Positions 36,443 through 42,027 of a stretch of DNA of 42,027 nt are shown piece by piece. Below the pieces are notes generated by a model. It had not been told where the DNA came from. It saw nothing but the letters and a program-made list of their open reading frames with translations, and did no database searches. Origin of the DNA: Thiomargarita sp. (GTDB lineage: Bacteria > Pseudomonadota > Gammaproteobacteria > Beggiatoales > Beggiatoaceae); the NCBI GenBank assembly GCA_020718845.1, contig DYRG01000009.1:1-42027 (forward strand). The letters run 5' to 3'. A program made the position numbers and the translations under genes. The stretch's first letter is position 1, and each line of letters starts with the position of its first letter.

Positions 36443-37076
36443 TGAAATGATGTTTCAAACTGCCGCTCAAAACATTTGTGAAGTCGGGCGGTTTCTTTAT
36501 AGCAAAGGTTGGTGTCCAGCAACCAGTAGTAATTTCTCAGTGCGAATTGATCAAGATTATGCAGCGATTACTGCATCGGGTAAGCATAAAGGTGAATTAA
36601 CAGAGGAAGATATTTTATTAATTGATTTGAATGGGAAAGCAATTCAAAGCAATTTAAAATCTTCCGCAGAAACCTTTTTGCATACGGGTTTGTATCAACG
36701 AGATAAAGCAATTAAAAGCGTTTTACATACCCATTCTGTGAATGCAACAGTGCTTTCTCGGTTGTATGAAAAACAAGGTTTTATTCGAGTTGAAGATTTT
36801 GAGGTATTGAAAGCATTACCCAATATAGAAACCCATGAAACTTTCTTAAATATTCCGATTTTTCTAAATACTCAAGATATTGCAACTTTATCAAAAGAAG
36901 TTGATCAATATTTAGATAATAATCCTCATACATTTGGTTATTGCATTGCGGGACATGGTTTCTATACATGGGGAAATAATTTAAATGCCGCCCGACGACA
37001 TATTGAAGCATTTGAATTTTTATTTGAATGCGCTATTTTAGAAATGCAATTACAATGCAAATCAAACGCATCTTAG
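36423..37076 (+). CDS. mtnB: Methylthioribulose-1-phosphate dehydratase
   Basis: About 217 residues. Zinc class II aldolase-fold enzyme of the methionine salvage pathway. [14 protein letters not shown] near the start, zinc ligands in LHTHSVNAT, and AGHGFYTWG match the family. The start is uncertain: ATGs at 36423, 36432, 36447 and 36450 are in frame, and a GGA about 7 bases before 36432 makes that one attractive. It overlaps rimO. No other mtn genes are nearby. Confidence 0.92.
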   Translation: MLIMIVNEMMFQTAAQNICEVGRFLYSKGWCPATSSNFSVRIDQDYAAITASGKHKGELTEEDILLIDLNGKAIQSNLKSSAETFLHTGLYQRDKAIKSVLHTHSVNATVLSRLYEKQGFIRVEDFEVLKALPNIETHETFLNIPIFLNTQDIATLSKEVDQYLDNNPHTFGYCIAGHGFYTWGNNLNAARRHIEAFEFLFECAILEMQLQCKSNAS

Positions 37077-38110
37077 TGATTTCAACGCGGCAAATTGGTG
37101 ATGTTTTATTGACCACGCCGCTCATTCATTCCTTAAAACAAGCAACGCAAGCAAAAATCGACGTTTTAGTATTTCAAGGAAAAGGTGCAATTTTAGAAGG
37201 TAATCCTGATCTAAATGAAATCATTGAAATCCCTGAACGTCCGCATTTCAAAGATCATTTCAAATTATTTCAAATTATTTATAGAAAATACGATTTAGCG
37301 ATTTCTACACAAGCGGGAGATCGCCCTGCTATTTATGCGTTTCTGGCGGCGAAATATCGGATTGGAATATTGCCTAATCTTTCTTTAAAAAATATTTGGA
37401 AAAAATGGTTGTATCAGAAATCAATTATGTTTGATGATTGGGATACGCCAACGATTTTACAAAATTTGCAACTTGTTGATTTACTTGAAATTAACCGTTA
37501 TTATCAAGTTATTTTGCCGCGTTCTAATTCTGAAATAAAACAACTTCCTCAAAGTTCTTATGCGGTTTTACATTTAACGCCGATGTGGAAATACAAACGC
37601 TGGACAAAAGAAGGTTGGGAGAAAGTTGCTCAGTGGATTGCAGATCAAAATTGGCAAGTTGTTTTAACGGGAAGTGCTAATCAAGAAGAACAACAATATC
37701 TTATTGAAATTACTCAAAATTTCCCCAAAAATACATTAAATTTAGCGGGAAAATTATCATTTGGACAAGTTGCACAACTTATTGAAAAATCTGAAATTTT
37801 TATTGGTGTCGATACAGCGGTGACACATTTAGCAGCAGCAACAGGCGTTCCAATGATTGCGTTATTTGGTCCGACAAATCCGATCAAATGGTCACCTTTT
37901 CCAAAAGATTACGCAGACAACAAACCACCTTTTGAACGAATAAAACCCTTTCAAAGAAATAAAAATATTGTTTTAATTCAAGGGATTGCAGAATGTGTGC
38001 CTTGTCATCAAGAAGGCTGCGAGAAACATCGACAAAGCCATAGTCGTTGTTTAGATGAAATATCCGCTGAAAGGGTGATCGAAGCGATAATTGCTTTAAA
38101 AAGGGCATAA
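37055..38110 (+). CDS. Glycosyltransferase family 9 (LPS heptosyltransferase type)
   Basis: 351 residues. N-terminal [23 protein letters not shown] is the GT9 signature; the nucleotide-sugar half has GVDTAVTHLAAATGVPMIALFGPTNP. It is expected to add heptose or a similar sugar to the lipopolysaccharide core on the cytoplasmic side. The C-terminal Cys pattern (CVPCHQEGC) is frequent in heptosyltransferases. The ATG at 37055 overlaps mtnB by 22 bases and was preferred over 37028 because it begins just before the signature. Last gene of the run starting at 30386. Confidence 0.92.
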   Translation: MQIKRILVISTRQIGDVLLTTPLIHSLKQATQAKIDVLVFQGKGAILEGNPDLNEIIEIPERPHFKDHFKLFQIIYRKYDLAISTQAGDRPAIYAFLAAKYRIGILPNLSLKNIWKKWLYQKSIMFDDWDTPTILQNLQLVDLLEINRYYQVILPRSNSEIKQLPQSSYAVLHLTPMWKYKRWTKEGWEKVAQWIADQNWQVVLTGSANQEEQQYLIEITQNFPKNTLNLAGKLSFGQVAQLIEKSEIFIGVDTAVTHLAAATGVPMIALFGPTNPIKWSPFPKDYADNKPPFERIKPFQRNKNIVLIQGIAECVPCHQEGCEKHRQSHSRCLDEISAERVIEAIIALKRA

Positions 38111-38141
38111 AAAAAGCCACATTTAAGATAAATGTAGCTTT
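38108..38141 (-). terminator. Terminator after soxZ
   Basis: A 13 bp stem with one mismatch (AAAGCTACATTTA against TAAATGTGGCTTT on -), followed by a T run on the - strand. It lies between convergent genes and overlaps the end of the GT9 gene. Confidence 0.8.
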
Positions 38142-38160
38142 GAGATATTGAAACCAAAAA

Positions 38161-38475
38161 TTAAGCTTTAATTTTAGCTTCTTGGGTTTCGGTTTCGCCT
38201 TTGTTATCTTTCCAAGTGACTTTAACGCTTTCTTCTGCTGCGCCGCCCTTGAATTTGAAAGATAAGTAAGGGTTTTTAGAAATACCACCACTCCAATCAG
38301 AATTTAAAACAACTTTCCCGTTATGTTCACAAGTAACTTCGGTAATGAAATGTGCGGGAATAACTTCATTAGTTTTTTGATCTTTACGACCACCAGTTTC
38401 CATAGGGTGATTCATTAAGATTTTAACTTCTGTTTCACCATTAGCAACTTTGGCTTGTACTCTCATACCTGACAT
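38161..38475 (-). CDS. soxZ: Thiosulfate oxidation carrier complex protein SoxZ
   Basis: 104 residues. With SoxY it forms the carrier to which sulfur intermediates stay bound during thiosulfate oxidation. Family features: VKILMNHPMETGGRKD near the start, HFITEVTCEHNGK, and NPYLSFKFKGG. No signal peptide; SoxZ is exported together with SoxY. It starts 25 bases after soxY. Confidence 0.96.
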   Translation of the reverse strand: MSGMRVQAKVANGETEVKILMNHPMETGGRKDQKTNEVIPAHFITEVTCEHNGKVVLNSDWSGGISKNPYLSFKFKGGAAEESVKVTWKDNKGETETQEAKIKA

Positions 38476-38500
38476 AATTCAATGCTCCTTTTTGAAATGA

Positions 38501-38968
38501 TTAACCGCCGCAACCACCAACGGTGACTTTAACTTCTTTCTTTACTGAGAAATATTTGCCGTCGGATTTCACGAGTGCAACCACATTAGAAGTGCCGCCC
38601 ATTTTAATTCGGGTAGAAATATAACCCACGCCATTTTCCGCAAATTTGAAATTAGCAATTAAAGGAACGGGATTTTTTTCTACTAAAATTGCAATGGATT
38701 CAATTTTAGGTAATTCGGCGTTAATTTGGATAGGAACGACCGATCCATTTTCTGCAATATCGGGAACTTTAATTGCAATTGCGGGGCTTTCGGTGACTTC
38801 TGCGCCGCCAGAAACGGCTTTTAAAGCGTCGTCGTAAGTTTTTGCGTCAAAACCTGCGGGGGCTTTTGCGCCCTCAGCAAACACCAAACGCGGCATTAAA
38901 CCAGCAGTCGCGGCAACCGCACCGCTTGCTAACGCACCTTTTAAAAAAGTTCTGCGTTTCATACTCAT
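38501..38968 (-). CDS. soxY: Thiosulfate oxidation carrier protein SoxY
   Basis: 155 residues. Twin-arginine signal MKRRTFLKGALASGAVAATA; the C-terminal GGCGG-type swinging arm (VTVGGCGG) carries the Cys that binds the sulfur substrate covalently. Three ATGs lie close together (38971, 38968, 38962); the second has the best distance to AGGAG. Only soxYZ is present locally, with no soxXA or soxB and no soxCD. Confidence 0.96.
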   Translation of the reverse strand: MSMKRRTFLKGALASGAVAATAGLMPRLVFAEGAKAPAGFDAKTYDDALKAVSGGAEVTESPAIAIKVPDIAENGSVVPIQINAELPKIESIAILVEKNPVPLIANFKFAENGVGYISTRIKMGGTSNVVALVKSDGKYFSVKKEVKVTVGGCGG

Positions 38969-39021
38969 CATTGCTCCTGTTGTTTCAAAGCGTGTAAAAA
39001 GACATATAACAATAACCTAAT

Positions 39022-39050
39022 ATGATAGGCAATAAATTGATTGTTGACAA
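39022..39050 (-). promoter_or_regulatory. Sigma-70 promoter of soxYZ
   Basis: On the - strand: -35 TTGTCA, a 17-base spacer and -10 TATCAT, about 50 bases before the soxY start. A strong match, suggesting soxYZ is transcribed independently of bepA upstream. Confidence 0.75.
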
Positions 39051-39062
39051 GCTATATTCGCA

Positions 39063-40517
39063 TTACTCTTTGTTTTTACGACTATTTTTATCTTGATCTT
39101 TTTTACTTTCACGCAATTCAGTTTCCCATTGATTCAAACGAGATTCTAATCGTGATGCCAGATAAAAACTCAGGTTTTTCAAACGCAATGCTTGTTTCAA
39201 TTGTTCTACTGCCAAACCAGTTTGTCCATTCAAATAATAAAATTCACCCATTACCAAATGAGATTCTCCAATTTGTTGCGCTTCTTGATAGGCTTGCGCT
39301 AATAAACGGTAAAAATCAGGGCGTTTTGAAGAAAGTTCTTTTAAAATATTCACTGCTTCTTCGGGTCTTTTTTCCTCTAAAAGTAATTGGGCATATTTGC
39401 TAGAAATCAACACGTCTTTTGGATAAATTTTTAAAGCACTTTCACATAATTCTAGGGCTTTTTTTCTATTATCTTGTAATGCCGCTAATTGAATTTCTGC
39501 ATGACGATAAACAACCCGATCCATATCGCTTTCTTGTAACCATTTTAAATGCGAAGTGACTTTTTCAGGTTGTTTTAAAGATAAACCCGCTTGTACTAAT
39601 CCATAATGCACTGCTCTTTCATCTCTAAATTTACCCGTTTCTAATGATTTTTCTAATTGTTTTATTAGCTCTTCTAAATCATCAGTAGTTTCTATCAATA
39701 CCTTTGCCTTCATTAACGCATATTCATGACTATCTTTATGCCAAGTTTCTTGATGCGCAATTTTCTCTGCGCGATCCTTAGCTTCTGCAATCCGATCCGT
39801 TGTAACTGGATGCGTGCGGAGAAACTCTGGAATATTATTTTCATAAAAACGATTTTCTAATTGCAAACGTTCAAAGAAAGACGGCATACTTAAGGGATTA
39901 AAACCCGCCTTTGAAAGCGTTTCCATTCCAACCCGATCCGCTTCTCTTTCATGCGCACGGGTGAAATCAATTTGCATTTGAACATTTCCCGCCATAATTG
40001 CCGCTAAACCTGCGTGCCCTAAATCTGCATTTCTTGCACCCGCTAACACCGCTGCAATAATCGCTGCCACAGAAATCAACGATATTTTTCCTCCTTCTTC
40101 GACTTTTCTCGCAATATGACGCTGGGTAACGTGAGCAATTTCATGCGCTAAAACCGACGCTAATTCGCTTTCATCACGGGTTTGTAGAATTAAACCACTA
40201 TGCACACCGACAAACCCTCCTGGGGCTGCGAAGGCGTTAATATCTGACGCTTTTATAACGAAAAAAGTAAAAGGTTGGACTGGATTTTCACTATTTGCCG
40301 CTAATTGATAACCAATGCTATTGAAATAATTTTCTACCTCTGGATCATCGATAATTTTTACTTGCTGACGTAATTGTCGCATAAACTGCTGACCGATTTC
40401 TTGTTCTTCTGCGGGAGAAAAGATTTGATCGGCAGATAAACCGATTTCTGGTAAATTCATCCCATACACATTTACAAATGCGCATAATGTAATAAAAGTA
40501 AAGATTTTCTTTAACAT
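39063..40517 (-). CDS. bepA: Beta-barrel assembly-enhancing protease BepA (M48 family)
   Basis: 484 residues. Periplasmic zinc metalloprotease and chaperone that helps LptD/BAM substrates fold or degrades stalled ones. Signal peptide MLKKIFTFITLCAFVNVYG; the HExxH motif is in LASVLAHEIAHVTQRH, and the third ligand Glu in RAHEREADRVG. The C-terminal third (about 290-465) is TPR repeats. The ATG begins directly after the dnaX stop (TAAATG), so translation is probably coupled. Confidence 0.95.
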   Translation of the reverse strand: MLKKIFTFITLCAFVNVYGMNLPEIGLSADQIFSPAEEQEIGQQFMRQLRQQVKIIDDPEVENYFNSIGYQLAANSENPVQPFTFFVIKASDINAFAAPGGFVGVHSGLILQTRDESELASVLAHEIAHVTQRHIARKVEEGGKISLISVAAIIAAVLAGARNADLGHAGLAAIMAGNVQMQIDFTRAHEREADRVGMETLSKAGFNPLSMPSFFERLQLENRFYENNIPEFLRTHPVTTDRIAEAKDRAEKIAHQETWHKDSHEYALMKAKVLIETTDDLEELIKQLEKSLETGKFRDERAVHYGLVQAGLSLKQPEKVTSHLKWLQESDMDRVVYRHAEIQLAALQDNRKKALELCESALKIYPKDVLISSKYAQLLLEEKRPEEAVNILKELSSKRPDFYRLLAQAYQEAQQIGESHLVMGEFYYLNGQTGLAVEQLKQALRLKNLSFYLASRLESRLNQWETELRESKKDQDKNSRKNKE

Positions 40518-42027
40518 TTAAGTTCCCTCTGGTGTTATCACGCGAACGCTATGTTCATCAATCACTGCATTAAAAGTTTCTTTGAGTCCTTTTACAAATG
40601 GGTCTTGTTCTAATTGCGCAATTAGTTTTTGTTTGTGTGTGATGGCAATTTGCTTTTGACGAGCAGCGGGTGTTGTTTGTAATTGTTGCTCAGAAAATCT
40701 AACGGGTTTAAATTGCAAGTTAATCTTTTGATTGAAATGCTTTTCTAAGGCTGCTGTTAATTCATTTTGGGTTGCCACTCCTAAACGCTCAACGAATTGA
40801 TGATTTAAAGAAAGAAAAACCGTGTTTTCTTCCCATTTTGTAATCAAACATTGAGCGGCTAATTCTCGACAACGTGGACTTAAATTTAACGATTGATTGA
40901 TCAATTCAATCCATTTCTCAATCAATTCATTATTATCGTTATTTGTAATTTCAACAACCTTTTCAATAACGGGTGGTTTTATTTCTGGTTGTTTAGGTGG
41001 AGAAACTAATCGAGTGGGTTCAGTTTTTTTTTTGGATCGGACGCACTTAACGATGCCCGCAACGCAGAGAAACTATTTGCGGGCGACGGCGTGGAAGGCG
41101 GTATTTGTCGAGGTTGAGTTGTTTGAACAGATTGAGAAGAAGTTATTTGCGCCAATTCACTCGGACGAAACGCTAACATTCTTAACAAAATCATTTCAAA
41201 TCCACCTCGAGTATCGGGCATAAACGCCAAATCCCGACGACCTAACAATGCAATTTGATAAAACAGTTGAACTTCCTCTGGCGACAAATGCTGACAAAGC
41301 AAATGAATATCGGCATTATCGGGATCATTTTCCTCTAAAGTCGCGGGAACAACTTGAGCAATTGCGATGTGTTGCAAAACCGCTAATAATTCAGCCAAAA
41401 CTTGAGCATAATCTGGACTATATTCTGCTAAATGAGCAACTTGCGCCATTAAACCCGCGCCATCGCGTTGCGCCAAATATTTGAGCAATTCAACCACGCT
41501 ACCTTGATCTAAAGTTCCTAACATATTGTGGACATCTTCCACGCCAACTTTTCCCGCACCGTATGCAATTGCTTGATCTAAAAGACTTAATGCGTCACGC
41601 ATACTTCCGTCGGCGGCTTTTGCAATCAATTTTAAGGCGGGCGTTTCGTGAGGAAGTTGCTCTAAAGTTAAAACCTTGATCAAATACTCAGCGATCATTT
41701 CTACGGGCAAGCGTTTCAAATTAAATTGCAAACACCGAGAAAGCACCGTAATCGGTAATTTTTGAGGATCAGTGGTTGCAAATAAAAATTTAACGTGCGC
41801 TGGCGGTTCTTCTAAGGTTTTTAAAAGCGCGTTGAAACTACTATCAGAAAGCATATGTACTTCGTCGATCAAATATACTTTGAAACGCCCGCGAGTGGGT
41901 GAATATTGCACGTTTTCTAATAATTCACGGGTATCATCAACTTTAGTTCGAGAAGCAGCGTCGACTTCAATTAAATCGACAAACCGTCCCGCGTCAACTT
42001 CTTTACACGTCATGCAATGTCCGCATG
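40518..42027 (-). CDS. dnaX: DNA polymerase III subunits tau and gamma (partial; frame change at A10)
   Basis: Clamp-loader ATPase; the gene's 5' end lies beyond the window. The first frame (to 41006) covers the zinc module (CGHCMTCKEV), the EVHMLSDSSFNALLKTLEEP region and sensor GSMRDALSLLDQAIAYG. It stops soon after DPKKK at a run of ten A (about 41025-41034). The C-terminal tau domain (NNELIEKWIELINQSLNLSP onward to VITPEGT) continues in the -1 frame, joined by a Pro-rich linker (TEPTRLVSPPKQPEIKPPVI). Thus the zero frame gives a gamma-like protein and -1 slippage (or one extra A) gives tau. A homopolymer sequencing error would look the same. Confidence 0.92.

Noticed and set aside
40518-40925. 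A separate 135-residue gene upstream of bepA
   Set aside because: It is the C-terminal tau domain of dnaX, continuous with the -1 frame through the Pro-rich linker from the A10 run.

Overview
The window is a 42 kb chromosomal piece of an AT-rich gammaproteobacterium. The class is suggested by the nlpD-rpoS pair, the tRNA-Leu/tig/clpP/clpX order, E. coli-type gshA, pdxB, bepA and a tau/gamma-type dnaX. A soxY-soxZ pair points to sulfur oxidation. Low GC, many decayed insertion sequences and palindromic repeats fit a Beggiatoa/Thiotrichales-like sulfur bacterium; that placement is inference, not a database result.

Layout. 1-4.5 kb: a two-subunit molybdenum hydroxylase (isoquinoline 1-oxidoreductase type), an L,D-transpeptidase, a small membrane protein, a TPR protein and pcm, all on +. 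4.5-6.45 kb: uppP-sppA on -. 6.45-8.5 kb: a decayed accessory patch with two IS630-type transposase remnants, a ~105 bp MITE, a vapB-like antitoxin whose vapC toxin is cut to 29 codons, and an XRE regulator. 8.6-10.1 kb: a secreted YVTN beta-propeller protein. 10.4-14.3 kb (-): an exported acetolactate decarboxylase, an exported apyrase, smpB (with an in-frame TGA at codon 18) and tyrS. A 170 bp direct repeat brackets budA, the apyrase and smpB. 14.35-16.5 kb: a second accessory patch with an IS630 tail, the same MITE inverted, an internally deleted IS982 element with both ends, and two orphan proteins. 16.75-20.6 kb: murG-trmB-gshA-phosphodiesterase. 20.6-27.3 kb (-): tRNA-Leu, tig, clpP, clpX and a 1090-residue glycosyltransferase with three GT2 domains. 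28-30.2 kb: pdxB and a lytic transglycosylase. 30.4-38.1 kb: a tightly packed + strand run of LysM lipoprotein, nlpD, rpoS, tsaB, cbiA, rimO, mtnB and a GT9 glycosyltransferase. 38.2-42 kb (-): dnaX (cut by the window edge), bepA, then soxY-soxZ from their own promoter.

Themes. Most intact genes are housekeeping: envelope (uppP, murG, L,D-transpeptidase, SLT, nlpD, bepA, glycosyltransferases), protein quality control (tig, clpPX, bepA, pcm) and translation (tyrS, trmB, tsaB, rimO). The unusual material is in the two accessory patches and the segment between them. A short hairpin with a constant TTGCTC loop and a changing but still paired stem occurs five times, always inside or at the edge of a broken transposase. 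The other strong anomalies are the smpB stop codon, the 170 bp repeat bracketing a 2.8 kb segment, and a dnaX frame change at a run of ten A residues.
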